Both the position numbers and the translations under genes were made by a program. A DNA stretch of 64,000 bases from Rostratula benghalensis (lineage: Eukaryota; Chordata; Aves; Charadriiformes; Rostratulidae), in assembly GCA_013399305.1 (NCBI GenBank), contig VXAI01000039.1:1264029-1328028 (forward strand). Reading direction: 5' to 3'. Below, piece by piece: positions 38,623 through 52,867 of this stretch. How positions within the stretch are numbered: position 1 is the first letter of the stretch; every line of letters begins with the position of its first letter. Below the pieces are notes generated by a model. That model saw only the letters and a program-made list of their open reading frames with translations, was not told the DNA's origin and made no database searches.

Positions 38623-41600
38623 CCCAAAAAAACAAACCAACACCAAAACTCTGGATTCAGATAACACACAGATAATTTCTCTAATTTCCAGTCCCAATGA
38701 TGTCCTTCTTCTCATGTTAGCCAACAACCTTGTCCCACTCTGCCCATACCAACATGCCTCTAGGCCTCCAAAACTAATAGTGACCTTTTCCTTAAGACTG
38801 CCTAATTGATAAACACAATCTATTTAAACCCAGAACAGCAGCACTTCAACTTTATCAAGAAGCTTTGCTAGCTATAGGGAATGACAGCTCAGTTTCTTAC
38901 ACTACAGGACAAACACTGTGGATGCTAAAAGTGTATATGAATTCAATGAAATCTACAGAAAACCGATTGAGGGCTATTAGCAAGCATTTACAATGCTATT
39001 ATGATATTATGAAGCTATTAAAAAACCTCTTTTAGAGACCCTGGGCCACACAAATCTGGATGCTGACAGAATGCATAGATACTTTCCAATGGACACTTGT
39101 TTATTTCCTTATCTTCCTTAGGCTTCTACTTCACCCATAAGCAAAGACAGAACAAGAATACTGGGATTGGTGGACTTTTGAACTGCTCCACAAAGGCCAT
39201 TTTTATGCCCTCAGCTGTGTTTCAGGATGGAAGCAGGGCCCGTCTCTGGAAGCTTCACCAGCTTTTTTCCAGTTACTTCAGTTATTCTAACAAGATAGAT
39301 TTTAAGATAAAAGGACAAATGTTTGTCTATTTATTAAGGAAAAAAAAAATCAGGATTTTCATATATGTGAAAATGATACTGGCAATTTCTATTTTATGCC
39401 CTCCAAGAATGTTAATGATTTTGGGTTTGATCACTATTCAAGTACATCTGTGTTACACTAAGCAAAATACTTATTTAGCACCTGCAGCTAGGTAGTTACT
39501 GCCCTAAGAAGCACATTTTGTCATCAATTCAGATACTAACAGACATCATTTAAAACATACAGAAGACAGTATGGGAGCACTAATTAAAGGAAATACAGAG
39601 AACTGTGTTGTCATTTCAGATTTGTCCTAGATAGGGAAAAAAAATGCTCCTGTTAACAGAAAATATTGGTAGTCTGTTCACACTATAAAATGTTCATTTA
39701 ACAATCAAAACACATTTCCTTGTCAACAGCCTTGGAAGATGATAGATTAGGCAGTATGCAAATAATCTTCTGTGCTATCCACCAGTAAGGTGTGGTGAGA
39801 AAGCCTCTCCTACAGGTGTCATCACTGTACTTGTCCCATGATACTGTCCTCTTCCTTCCTACCTGCCCAGCCTTCACCTGCCAGGAGCTCTACATACTTT
39901 TAGCTATTCGTGGACCTACTATTTTAGAATGGGCAGTGCACAAGGTAAGAAAACAACACAATGGTCTTAAAAGCAGCTGCCCAAAATAAACAGTTCTCGG
40001 GAGAGGAGGGAAACTTCCTGAACTGATGCAATCATAAAATGATTTCTGGATTTTTTGAACTACTACTATATTAATACTAGATGCTGATGTGTGAAGGGAT
40101 AGGGAAGCCAAAGTCCAGACTACAAGGAATAGAATTATAATAGCAAAATCAAAGATATTTCTTTACACAAAGCATTTATTTAAAGCAAAAATATTGCTTA
40201 ATATAACAAGATTACTAATGTACTTCTTTTGCTTAAACTAGATATTATGTTGTAGATCAAAGGAGAGATTTAACAAAGTAATCACTGTTTGTGATTGGAA
40301 TGTTATGATTAAATCTGGACCTTCTCATTAATTAAAACTCAACACTTGTTTTAAGCCTCAGGAGATAGGAATGTGCACTATACCCAGAACAGGAGACAAA
40401 TCTCTCCTAACTACTCTCCCAAGATTAAGATGTGGTTATGCATACCTATATAGACCATACTTAGATGAATACTTTCCACATTTAGGGTTGTCCTCTGTAG
40501 CAAGGACCTGCCTGTGACCTGCCTTGGTTGTAGCCTCCAAGAATACAGGCAACATGACTCTTTGTACCACTGAATCTTAGTTCTTTTCCGTCAGTTGAAG
40601 TAGATGGAAATAGATGCAAAAGCCATTCATCCTTGTACACATGAAGCACTAATACTAGCTTAGTTGAGTCCATGGTTTGTCACAGATGGCCAAAACAAGT
40701 GGGACCAATCCTGTGCGTAAACATAGCCTAAATTCAAATGGTGATACCTGCACTGAACATAATACCACTTTTCAAAAGAGAAGCTTTGTAGCAAAAATGG
40801 AAATGCAGTGTCTCACAAACGACAGGATCAGTATCTAAAGTACAGCTTTGTAAATTGCACAACAAGCATGGGGCAGAAATACAGGAAGAAGGAAGAAACC
40901 ATAGATGTGACAGGCCTCACTATGAATATTTTTCTCCCATGATGTAGTGAGGATGCAACTGTAACATGATTTGAAAGAGTACTTGATCAATCATTTCCAT
41001 GTTCAAACAGATACTATTTAAGGTAACTGATTACCTATACTGGACTGATGTGCAGTCACCAAAGAATAACTTGCAATGAAATGACCAAATAGGTGAGCAG
41101 TACAGAAAAAGAGAAAAAAAAAAAAAAAGAAAGAAGTAACAATTTCTTCTCTGTTGTGCACATCAGAGTAAGAGGCCATGGAAACCAACACAATATAACT
41201 GTAAACTGAGCACTCCCACTCAAATTCCAGAGGTGAAGGAAAATGTAGATACTGACCTGAGCCTAGACAGAAACCTACACAAATCCTTAGGGAAATAAAC
41301 CAAAGCTCAAGCATCAGCTCCAGCACTTTTAAAATATCAACATCTAATTCTTTCAGAGAAAACCAAACTACCATCACTTTTGAGCTGGAGGGTTACATAC
41401 AACCTGCCGAGTCTGCCTGCTCACTCCTGACACATGTTCTGTAGGCTTTCTCTAGCAGCTCTTCCTCCTTCTCTATTTTCTTGGAGACTATTTACTACAA
41501 ATACCTTTGGAAAGAATTCTCTTCCAGCCCTCTTTCCCATCCACCAGATGAACTTAATGTGCCATTTGTCATTGAAGTGTCTTGGGGGAAAAAGAAAAGA

Positions 41601-42854
41601 ATATTCATAAAGAGGCAGAATTACAACCATGCCTGATTAATTTGGCCCATCACTTATAAACAGAAAATTCCACTTCTCCCCACAGCTTCCATCCACCTCA
41701 CAGCAGGGTTAAAGGACAAAGCCATATAGTTGTTTTAAAGAGAATTACTGCAATTTTATAGGAAAAAAGGGAAATCTTATCAAAATGTCCTTTAAAAGGA
41801 AAGCTCTGTGATTAAAAAAACCCACCTGCAATGTGTAATTTTGTGCTTCCCGAAACCACCCTTTCTAGAACTAAGGTCTGTCACGGTTGGTTTTTTGTGC
41901 CCCAGACAATTTTCCTCATGCACAAGGAAAGTGGCCTTGTGTCTGGATGGTCCTGAGTACCTTCTATAGCAGTCTCCTCTAACAAGTGATGGGACAATGA
42001 AACTTGCTCATGTACACAAGATGCCCAAAGGAGCAAATTCTTTCAGTGAAGGAGGGTGAATCCTTTTCTCTTTATTCCTTCAACAAACCATCTCATTCTC
42101 AGCATTATTTTCCATTATGAATTAGCATAAGTATTGGAGAGCAGCCCAGAAAACGGAAGGAGTTGTTCAGGGCACCAAAGCAAACAGTCCTTCAAAATTC
42201 TCTTTGCAGAAACCAGGAACAGAGAGCTCTTTTATTAAAACAAATCCCTCTTCTCTGTTTAGGAATAAGGAATCTGGAAGGCTGGCTAGGGTGTGCCCTT
42301 CACAGTAACTCTTTACCACTGTCTGTGAGATAAATAGCAAAAAATCCCCAATGCAACAGTGATAAATTGGACACATTAAAACAAACACCAGCAGCAGCAG
42401 GCTCTAGATACCTACACAATCCCTAATTGCCCACAACTAGGCTGAACCCATCTGCCATTTATTTCTCTGCTCTACCTGTGATTTTTTTCCCTTTTTTATT
42501 TACAGTTAAGTATAAACTGAGCAGAGAAAATTAACATTGCAAAGAACAAGTTAAACTTAATGATTTAGTGGCGAAAAAGCTGTCAAAGAAATATGCTGCA
42601 CAAAATTGCTCCAGCTTGTTCTCCTTGTGGGAGGAACATCTCTGACATGCACAGCACATGCTGCTGACCAGAAACACATGATAAACAACAAAAAAAAGAC
42701 ACATAAGCAGATTCCAATCTCAAGTTTCACCAATTTAAATCCACACTAAACCAGTGGGATTGCACCATGCTTTGAGTGACCAAGGCCAAAATTTAACTCG
42801 CAGAACAAAAAAGATGGAGACACATGATCCTACAACAGGAGTCACGATACTAGG

Positions 42855-42960
42855 CCTCTGCTTCCAGTTCTGCCATTGATTTATTGTGCGCGTTACAAGA
42901 AATCACTCTGCCCCCCTTCTGCCGAGTCCACTTCATCTGTAAAGTTGAGACGCAGCTATT
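42855..42960 (+). repeat. MIR-like SINE relic
   Basis: Follows the MIR order well: CCAGTTCTGCCATTGATTTA, then a TGTGCGCGTTACAAGAAATC block in place of TGTGACCTTGGGCAAGT, then CACTCTGCC, and CTTCATCTGTAAAGTTGAGA matching the diagnostic CTCATCTGTAAAATGGGGA. An ancient amniote SINE. Confidence 0.65.
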
Positions 42961-43693
42961 TTTTTCCCAGGAGATCAGCCTCCTGATCCAACTAAGTACA
43001 TGAGTGCTGATAGCAGCCCAAAGGAGGGAATGAGATCCTTCCTTCTGCAGTGGCACAGGCTTAGCTCAGTTCAGGGCAATTGTGAAACTGCAGCCCAAGG
43101 GTCTGGGAAGAAGACTTTTTATTACATCTACTTCTGACCTACTGGGAGCGTATAAAAGCAAGACCTTCCTCTTTTCACAGCCTAAAAGTATGCATAGCCT
43201 TAGAGTGACCTGCTACTCCTCAGCTTTACAAATCATAAAAGCTAAATACAAAGAATAAGAATGTACCAGTAAAACAAGTGTCACCCCCCCAATATTTGTT
43301 TTCTTCTACACACAACCCCTCCCTCCCAGATGGAGTACCAGGAAGGTTCAAAGTCTTCAGCTTCAGCCTGTAACCCTGTCTGCATGGGAAACAGCCTGAA
43401 ATTTTCCTCTGTGTGGAGCAGCTGCACTGACGAGGTTAACACAGACGTTGCCAGCAGAAAATACAAGGCTTTTGAACAACAGCAATGAAAAACTGCATTT
43501 CAGGATGCTTGTGAGAATTAACCTGGACAGAAGCGGCAGTGGCATCAGAAGTCTCTCTGCACTGTCCTTTTCACTACGGCACAACAGAGAAGCAGAGGTC
43601 TTAGGCAGGGTTTTACAAGAGCTCACCCTTTCCAATGCCCAATTCCAACACAGTACTCTGGATTTTTAAATTTACCAAAGTACACAAAAGCTA

Positions 43694-43694
<1 letters not shown>

Positions 43695-43724
<30 letters not shown>
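43695..43724 (+). repeat. (AAAT)n microsatellite
   Basis: About seven uninterrupted TAAA/AAAT units, likely length-polymorphic. Confidence 0.95.
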
Positions 43725-45859
43725 TTTTTAAAATAGCCGTGAAATTACTCCTGGGGACAAAACAACTAAGCTACCAAGATTTCTGCAGCAGAAGGAAGGA
43801 CTCTCATACTCCCCTGCAGATATGCAAGACTGGAATTATTAAATGACTGACCGTAGACTGATTGTAATGTTTACTACATAGAAAATCTCACTACTGTCTG
43901 TTTTCTCAATAACTCAAAAGCATATTGATTCTTAAAAACACATTTGTAAAGTGAGGACAGATCCACTATGTTCTCAAGCCTGTGGCTTAGGACTCCCTTC
44001 ATGCTCTCCTAAAGGCTTAAGATCTTAATTAAAAGGTGTCTTTCAGGCTTTACAGATGATCTGGGAAAACACATTCTGAAGATATAGTCAGACCAATACC
44101 GTAATATTTATTAAACACAATTTAATGAGATTACCATTATATAGCAGAGGAAACAGAAATGCAGAGCAGCTTTCACTAATGGAATTCTGCTACATAAAAA
44201 AACCCCAACAAAAACAACAACAACCCCCTCCCCCAAAACTTAAAACCAAAGTAAGATACAAAATAGCATTCATAAAAATGATAGCTTGATTTACCAGATG
44301 CTCACTAAAGGGATCTGTAGCCCCTTTGATCTGCCACTTCAAGTGCTTTTTTATAAAGGAAGAAAAGATGGGTTGTGCCTATTTGTATTGTTTATTTGAT
44401 GTATGTTAAATAAAAAAGCCCAATTTAGTTCAATCAAATGAAGGCAACCAGCCGTAAAAGAAGTTCAGCACATCACAACCAGCAGGCAGACTATATGCCA
44501 GTAAAACCCAGAGTCTACTTCTAAAAGTGAACTAATTATTTTCTTCCCCCTCTTCATTTTGTGGGCAAGCTTTCTCAGTAGACTCCTAGATTTCAAAACC
44601 CAAAATCTTTTACTTGACCTCAAGTGATTGATGCCCTACTACATTTCTCAATAAATTGTTGCAGTGTTTAGTTACCTTCATCCTCTCATCTCCAAGGTCA
44701 AGGCAACTACAATGAATCCTCACCCCAAAGAAAAGAACAAAAAAGCATAATGAAATTAATCCAGTTCCTTCTACAGGCTTTACCCATTTTCAGGGATTAA
44801 CTGCAAATAAGTGGATGCCTGAAATCTTCTATTCCACTACCATCATATAATTTTCAGTTTGAAGAATTTAAAGACATAAGGCTAAAAGCTCTGCTTCTTT
44901 TGATCTAATTGACTTGTGCTACAACAGTGTGTGACCTGAAGCCATCAAAGCCAGAAGTGCACGACCTGACACTAAAAATCAAGAAATAATGATAATTACA
45001 GATCATTGTTGCCAATCTAGATATATATTTAGTACTGTATGAAATACAACAATTGAAAGATGGTTAATATTAGGTCATGAAATTACATGTCTCTTGATAA
45101 AAATTTAACATAGCAATAAGTATTATTTGGATTTAGGGAACATCTGGTTTGATCTTACCAATGTGCTAATATTTAACAAAAAAAAAAATCAGTGCAGAGT
45201 GGTACACGAAAAAGATATCCACAGGCCCTGTTCTGCTACTCCACACTCATCTAAACTCTCCTGCATGGCAGATGGCTGCCAACTGCCAGAAGAGGCAAAA
45301 AGATTGTGTACCAATGCACATTTTGAAAGCATTATCTAGTATATATTTCCCTCCTTTCAAACCATTACCAATGGTCTTTGGTTCATCCAATCCCCAAATT
45401 TCTACCCAGCATCATGTTAGATCTCAGTATTACCACTTTGAGTATTACACTTCCCTGTAGCATTTCTCCCATACTAAGTATTTGATAAGCTAATAACAAA
45501 ACTGGAATATTTGTCAGAGTCCCTGATACTGCTATAAATATGTTGTTTCACCCTGCATTATTTAAATGGCATCATCCTATAATAAAATGAGTTATATTAA
45601 AGACCATTTATGTACTTTTATACCTAAACCAGATTTTTGTGTCCTTCTCATTGCAAATGAATTATGTTCAAGCTCTGTTTTAAAACTGTTGTTTCATTGT
45701 ATATGAGCTCTTCATCCCTAATACTGTGAAGACTCAAGCACAAGCTAATCTAGAAATACACAAACATAGAACACATAAGAACACAGTGTTGGAAAGGATC
45801 TGGACTCCTTTGGCAATCAGAAGAAATACTGTCATGTGGTCTTTTTATTAAGCTGATTG

Positions 45860-45943
45860 TTTTTTTTTTTTTTTTTTTTTTTCATGGAGCCTGAGAAGTT
45901 GGTGGTGGTGATGTATGGGCTTTTTTTTTTTTTTTTTTTTTTT
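45860..45943 (+). repeat. Paired T23 tracts
   Basis: T runs at 45860-45882 and 45921-45943, each 23 bases, are separated by 38 bases that include GGTGGTGGTG. On the minus (transcribed) strand they are A23 runs. Confidence 0.9.
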
Positions 45944-48195
45944 GTCTCTTCTTATCCCAGTATTCCACATTTGTGATTAAACTGGACAGACTCTGGGCGA
46001 CATCTACACCCACTATTTAATCTTAGAATAGCTACCTTTCTTAAGGCTCACTGCATATATCATCATCTGGTCAGCTAGTATCTCCATGTCCACCTCCATT
46101 ATTTTATGGTAATTCTATTGCAGAAATGCTTGTTATTAGACCTTGAGTCCAAGTGCAAAGACCTCGGCATAAAACCATCCTCAGTAGACTCAACAGCTCT
46201 GGAATGCTGCCCATGTTACAAGAGAAGAGTGTTTTGCACTTTAAGACTTGCATACTTTGCTATTTAGATTTTCCCTCAGTTCTTATAGCAAGGGGCTCTG
46301 GTCTTCATGATGCTGCAGCTCTTTTCCCAGACATGATATGGCTGGACTGGGGATAAGAATCTCACCCAGCAATTTGTCACCACAAGATTATGCTTCCAAC
46401 TATAATGAGAATGGTGCACTATCAATAAGCAGGGTGTATCACCTAATTAAGGCAGGCTGTTCCTGTTCTGGCCTGCAAGTAGCCGTGAGACACACACAAA
46501 AACACACTACCCTTCAAACAATGTCTTTTCTTCCTCATAGCTCATCCTGGAAAGCAGAACTATCATGATATGATGGTCAGTGAGACTGAAAAGGGGGCAG
46601 AAGATAGCATGTGCACTACTGACAGGAATGACAGACTATTGAAAGCTGCATTTTTCTCAACATTGTGAGCAACCTACATTATACTGTTATTTACTATGTG
46701 CTTTCCATGTGAGAATTTGGAATCTGTAGCCCAGACAACTTAGCACAGTGTTTTATTTTCAGGGCTGGTCCGTATTTGCAATTGCAATTCCATAGAAAAA
46801 ATCTGAAGTTTTACTTTGCTTCTGGTTCCAAATTACAACTTCTAAAATACATTCTAGAGAAAAAAAAAAGGTACTGGTGGAAAGGACCAACCAGAAGAAA
46901 GGAGAACAGACCAAAACTGTTTCAACCTTAAAATAAACATTTTTATAAAGTTAGATTTCCTTTGAATAATGATTTGGATTTATTTGATGTTATCATAACA
47001 TCACACGAACTAATACAAATTCAAACATGTAGACTGTAACTGCATCAAGTTAAGGAAAAAAAGTTAACTATTTTTTAATTAGAAAAGGCAATTCGGAGAT
47101 TGATGTTTTATGGATATGTAAGTAATCAAAGGCAAAGTCAATACTCCCCTGCAACTTAAACACACTGCTAGAAACAGCTACAGTGCTGTTGTGGATAGGA
47201 GGGGGAAGGGGAAAAGCAACCTCTTACATCACATCATAGACACCGTGCTAGAAGAAGAAGCTACAGTTGCCTCTGTTCTTCTAGATAAAAAGCTACCCTA
47301 CTGTACTGTAAAAATGTAATGGAAAAAAAAAATCAGACTCTAAAAATCAAATAAAAGGGTCACATCATGTCAGAAGGCTAGATACCAGGGGCATCCTTTG
47401 AAAGGCTTTCACAAAGGAGTGGGAGAACCAGTGTTACCTGGTCTGCTCTATCACTTTACTTCATTAAAATCCCATTATCCACCACAGGGTATGGAAGAGA
47501 TTCTATTCCCAAGTGGAGAATTGAGAGGGAGAGTTTGGAAATAAGGCAAAAGAGAAAAAGATCTTTTAAGAACAAGAGGATAAGAAGAATATTCAGTAGC
47601 TTATGGGAAAATGAGGACCTGGAAATCAGTATCTTGAGAAGTTTCTTGCAATTGTTGATCAAAAAATCTAAATAAACATAAAATGTTTGTGTGTGTTTTG
47701 TTTAATACGAATTTATTTGCTTCTCTCAGTTTTGAAACCTTAGGTGTGATTGGACTAGAGTTAATGGAATAAACAATAAAGTGCTGCTATTCTTGTCTCA
47801 ACTAAGAATTATTTTCCCTGCTACAGAAATAAACAGTCCAAAGAGTACAGAAACAAGTGTCATGAGGGCTTCTTGTCTTAAGTCACGGTTTTACCAAGCA
47901 ACCTTGTGAGTGATACATAAACAAGCCTTTCATGTTTTAAGTGCACACAATTACAGTGTAGTAAGCCTTGTTGATTCCTTGGAAACCTTTGAACATAAGG
48001 AGTATATAACAATTATCTTTAACACAAAGGTATTTTGGTATTTCGTTACTGTTACCAAAACAGAAAAGTAGAAGAATGGCGTTTTTATTTTTCTGGCTAA
48101 TTTCCTAGTTCATCCCATAAAAGGAAAAAAAAAATTAAAGTATTTTTATTTTAAGGGAAAGAAGGGAAGTATAAATACAGAAATATGGTTCTTAC

Positions 48196-48235
48196 CCTGA
48201 AGAGCGGCAGTCTGGTTTATTTCTTTCAGAGCGAT
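48196..48235 (-). CDS. SH3D19: SH3D19 small 5' exon (40 bp)
   Basis: The acceptor CTCCTTTCTCACAG|ATCGC and donor TCAGG|GTAAGAAC are both strong on the minus strand. Read with two leading and two trailing bases, it encodes RSERNKPDCRSS. It joins the 28680-28720 exon through a split glycine codon without a stop. A second open frame (IALKEINQTAALQ) ends in phase 1 and would also read through if the next exon were skipped, joining the 43-bp exon directly. I favour the first frame because it yields a basic, Ser-rich stretch consistent with the following exons. This is inferred from splice signals and phase. The exon could be untranslated in transcripts that start translation further downstream. 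Confidence 0.65.
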
Positions 48236-51200
48236 CTGTGAGAAAGGAGGCATAGTATCAGCACAAAAGTTGGATGTTCTTTAGCAATACTAGTACAGAA
48301 GTCTTAAAAGAACTGTGACACCTTATGACTAGCAAATCCAAAAGCTGATTCTGTTATAAAACTGTTTTTCTGCACTGGACTACTCTGCATCAGATCAAGT
48401 AAAATTACTGGAATTACTGCTAAATTTGCTAAAATTCCTCCACTCAAAACACAGTGTATTTAATGTTTCGTATTATGCTTTGGAAGCTTCCCCTCCCTTT
48501 AGCTAAAATGAATAGGACTTTAGTTTAGGGTAAAAATAAGGGAGAGGGAAAAGGAAAAAGAAAAACCACAGATTACTCAGCTCAAAAAAATCATTCCATG
48601 AATCATGGCTGGCAGAGTTCCCTGACAGGATGGGAGAAAAATCAGCAGTTGGTTGCAGCAACATCTGCAAATACACTGAATCCAGTGCAGCCCCATCATT
48701 AACTCTTCAACTTCTGGGTGTTCCAGATACAAAATCTTTCTCTGTTTTCAGACAAGGTTTTGTTTACCCAGTGAGTATTTCAAGTTGCTTATTTGCATTC
48801 ATGAAATTGTCCCATAAACAACAATCTCCATCATACAATTGCGTCAACTCAGATAAAATTCTCTTGCTGAACAATTTATTAGTTGCTAAAACCATCTCAA
48901 GATACATTTCTAAAAGGTTTTTGATTTTTGAAAGGTCCACTGTGCAAAGAAGGTAGAAAATACTTCTCCTAAGAGTTAAGGTTATCACACAAGCATTACA
49001 AAAAATGTACTGTGTTGTGTTATGAGAATTCACATATTATCGGTTCAATCATAAATTCAGAATATCCCTTACTGCATTACTTTTGAGGTACCTGAAAGAA
49101 GCAACTGAGGCTTATGTCCTTCTAAAATATACACATACTAAAATTAGATGGGGTTTTAATAATTTATTACAGAAAGATCCACTATGCAATTCGAAGGTTA
49201 TTCTTACAGCTATATATAATCTCTACTGATCATGGTAATTTTACTTCTGATTCCACCTGTGTGTATTTTAAAAATAAAGCTGTTTTTCCTGTGTTAGTAA
49301 ACACTTGTCAATACAGAAGAATAGGAGTCTTCCTGAAAAAAAATAATTAATTTTTTATTCATAGATTGCGTTTTTAACTTTAAAGCACTGCATTTGAAAT
49401 AAAATTTGTTCTCTTAACAGCACACATTCGTTTGTGCGGTTTTATCTCATGTACAGAAAAAAAAATTTCCTCACCAAGTTTTATGTGCTCATTTGATTAT
49501 GTTTTCATTAAAAAGGTAAAAAAAAATATTGCATGTCAACAGTGCTCTAAGAAGTATCTAATGCTTTTTCCATCCACAGGTGCTCCTATTGAGCTGTCAT
49601 AGCCACACAGCGTATAATTTATTACATTTCTGACTCACAGCGATCTCCATTTCATCACACCATTGTGCTACTTTGCTAGTTAGAAACAGCACGATATAGC
49701 TCAAAGCAGACTGCAGCAACAGTTGTTCAAATACACACAGAAAGGCTCCTTCCATCCTTATCATGTAACCTCTTTACCTGTGAGCACTGATAAAAATTAA
49801 TGCAGGACTTCCTACTGAAATCTTGCCATCTGTTGCTTGTTGTCAAGAGTTCCCTGTCATGTACGCAGCCACACACTCAACACTATTTAGACAAAACCTT
49901 CCCACTTCTAAAAATATTGTGTGAATAAACCAGTGCTAAGGATGAAATGGAGTCAGAGCACGTATAAACACCCCCCCTAGGACCTCTCCTCCCTTGGCCC
50001 ACAACCAGTCAGCAGATCCACCACAGCCCGACCCCCCCACTGCAACCTGCTCATTCAGGAAATGAATGCAATTCCCTTTTGTTTTATTTAAATGTTGCAA
50101 CAGGAAGTATTACCTTTGGTTTTACACATTCTGTTTACTGGTCATCTTAGTGAAAGTACATCATCCACATGTACACTGCTCTTTCGAAAAAGACCAAAGG
50201 GAAATGAAAACCTACGAGCACGCAATTAGCATTTTAAAACACACATAAAACCTGCACCTCCTCACAGTTACTGTGAACTTAATCTTTTAAATTTGATACA
50301 CATATAAAATAGGAAAACTCTGAAGAAACAGGCAAATTAATTTTTTTCCCCCTTTAATATATACATACACACACATCTATGTATAATTTACATTTAAACA
50401 CACGCACGTGCAGATCCCATACCTGCATTCTGCAGGCAAATTCTTGGCTTGCTAAAGTGGGGTCACAAAAGTGCATGCCCACAGCTGATTCTCTTTTACT
50501 CTATACACGTTACCTCAACAATTGAGGGATCTCTTTGTAATCTTTTCTAACAGAAATAAGCAAGAAGACCATACAGATGCAAAGATCTGAAAATCAAATC
50601 CTGCACTACGTATTTTCCTCTATCTTTAAGACATAAATTGCTATAAACCGTTATGGGATGTGCTGTCTTTCTAGCACAACACTGTATATCCTTCAGTCCT
50701 AACCTCTGGAAACCAAATCCACATGACAGTTCAGAGCAAACATTGATTGTCTGCTGGACTACCATGCTTAATAAACAAAAGGGCAATCCACACTCCAGCA
50801 CTGAAAATGTACAGAAAAAGATTCTACTTCCAGTGACAGATACTACCTTCCAGGCACAAGCTTCCACAGATGAGACACCAGTAGTATTCTCCCTATCCTG
50901 GCATTCCTAAAGTAATACAATCCCTTACCGTGTATGTAGCTATAGTTAAATAGACTAGGAATTCCTAAGCACTTAGTACTCACAAGATAGAGACCTGGAT
51001 TGTTCAGTTCTGAATTTATTTTGGCTAATGAACTGTTCTTGAAAAATCAGCATAATCCCCTTCACTTGTTAGAGGAGAAGAGTGTGTAGTTGGAGATTTT
51101 TGCTAGCTATCTGTTCTTGATTTACTGAGAACTACACTAAAAGCGGTGCAGTTCTATCAGCTCTTTAATTTTACTACTGCAGATTTTGTCAGCTAGTTGA

Positions 51201-52867
51201 GATAGCAGAGACACCACAGAGATGGTTCTTCTGCAGGACAGGAAGAACCTGTCCTCCAATCCACAATTCACGTAGCCAGAGACTTGCAGTCTCTCAGCTC
51301 ATAGGAACTGACTCCTCTCCAGCCTCCTATAGTGCAGACTTGAAGAGATTTTCTTCCACTTCCTATTAGCATCTACTCTTTACAAAACCTTTGCTGCCCT
51401 TATACAAACACAGCCAGTGTGGGAGAAATACACTATCCTTGTTCAGCAGCAGGATAAAGAGCAAGAAGTCAGCAAGTTGGCAGGTGGAGCAGATGAGGTG
51501 GAAAAAGTCAGAGGCTCCTGGCTGAGGTTGGGAAGACTGGTGCCAAGTTTTAAGCACTGTAGAAGAAGGAAGGAAAACATCAGGACACAAAGATCTGCTA
51601 TTCATACCACAACTATTTGGCAAATCTAGTGTTTATTTACAAAATTGTGCTGTGTATATTTAATCAATAACATGGACACATTATGTCTTTTTTCAGCATT
51701 CAAAGATTGAGCGGCAGACAGAAATGCCATGTTACAGTTGCTTTTAGAAAGGGATAGGTTTATTTAATGGGTGACTCTCTTACCCTTCAAGCATGGGAAA
51801 ATCGTCTTCTTTATTTGCTTTTAATATGATGGAACAGGTTTTGTTCTTAAGGAAAATATAAACATAACCATCGGGAGAAAAATAACTGACTCAACGTTGT
51901 TTCAGTTGCTCCACGAACTCAGAAGAGCTGAAGATTTTGACAAAAAGACCACCAAAGCAGAAAACAATAGCTTTTACAGCATTCACTCCTGTCTCTGGAA
52001 GACAAGCAAAGAAAAGGAAAAAGGCAACTCTCACCAAAGAGAGCCATTGTTTTTCTCTGTTTATTTTGCAAGCCTCTTCAAAGTATCTTGTTGCTAAGAG
52101 TGACTTCAACTGAAAAGTGTGCTCTCATTACAAAAAAATTTAAGTATAAACATGAAAATGAGTGGGAAGTTAACACGCATTCTGCTGCTTCAAACTTGCA
52201 AATCTACTGGGGAACATCCAGTGTAACTATCTTGTCCCCATAATGGTAACTTCCTACTCTTAACCCCATCCCATAGCTTGATCTCCGAAGAGTGCAAATG
52301 CCACACAACATTTCCATTTCTGGGAAATACTGTATTTTTCCATCTTAAGTATTGGTCTTGAATTGAGCAGCCACCAGAGGGGGCAGGACATTATAACATT
52401 CTTCAGGAAGACAGGTAGGTAGAGCAACCAGCTGCCTCCATCTCTGTTGGTGTTAGCCCCTGATGGTATAGTAGTGGTTTGGTAATGAATAGTAGCATGA
52501 GATGCTTATAACAAAACTTCTGTAACAACAGCAAACCTCTAGATAAACCAAGCAATGGGAACAGTGGGCTCTTAAGCAGTGCTAGCAACACCAAAATACA
52601 AAATATACAGAGAAGCCATATGCTCAGAATAGGCAATTGTTGAAAGAGACTACACAACCTGTCCTAATCTGAATGCATGAATGCTCAGTGAGCATCCCGA
52701 ATGACCATAAGCTTCCGGGCCTTGACAAACCTAGACACTAAGATGGATGCAGCAACTTTACAAGGCATCATGTCAAAATGTGATGGCTCCTATCATTATT
52801 TTAGTAACATTTACCTTGACTCCCCAGCTCATCATAGCTGAATGGTGCAACAGTGCCCATTAGCCAA

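Larger units (their letters stand above)
28721..48195 (-). other. SH3D19: Long SH3D19 intron (19.5 kb)
   Basis: Mostly unremarkable AT-rich intron with no obvious CR1 copy. It includes a 23-bp tandem duplication (35788-35833), a poly-A tract (38607-38622), a MIR-like relic (42855-42960), an AAAT microsatellite (43695-43724) and paired T23 tracts (45860-45943). All ORFs here, including 170 codons at 35682-36194, lack recognisable domains. Confidence 0.7.

Noticed and set aside
39097..39495. 132-codon plus-strand ORF
   Set aside because: Contains an A-run-encoded Lys stretch and no recognisable motif. Intronic and probably chance.
44672..44706. Candidate minus-strand mini-exon ending GATGAAG|GTAACT
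   Set aside because: The pyrimidine tract is distant from the AG and interrupted by purines, and no frame evidence supports it.
45768..45815. Possible CR1 minus-strand terminus (ATAGAACACATAAGAACACA then GTTGGAAAGGATCTGG)
   Set aside because: It resembles the reverse complement of CR1 ends, but the match is short and gapped, so not strong enough to annotate.
52813..52840. Candidate 23-bp minus-strand mini-exon ending GTCAAG|GTAAATG
   Set aside because: Acceptor is poor, it lies next to a CR1 copy, and no support beyond a donor-like site.
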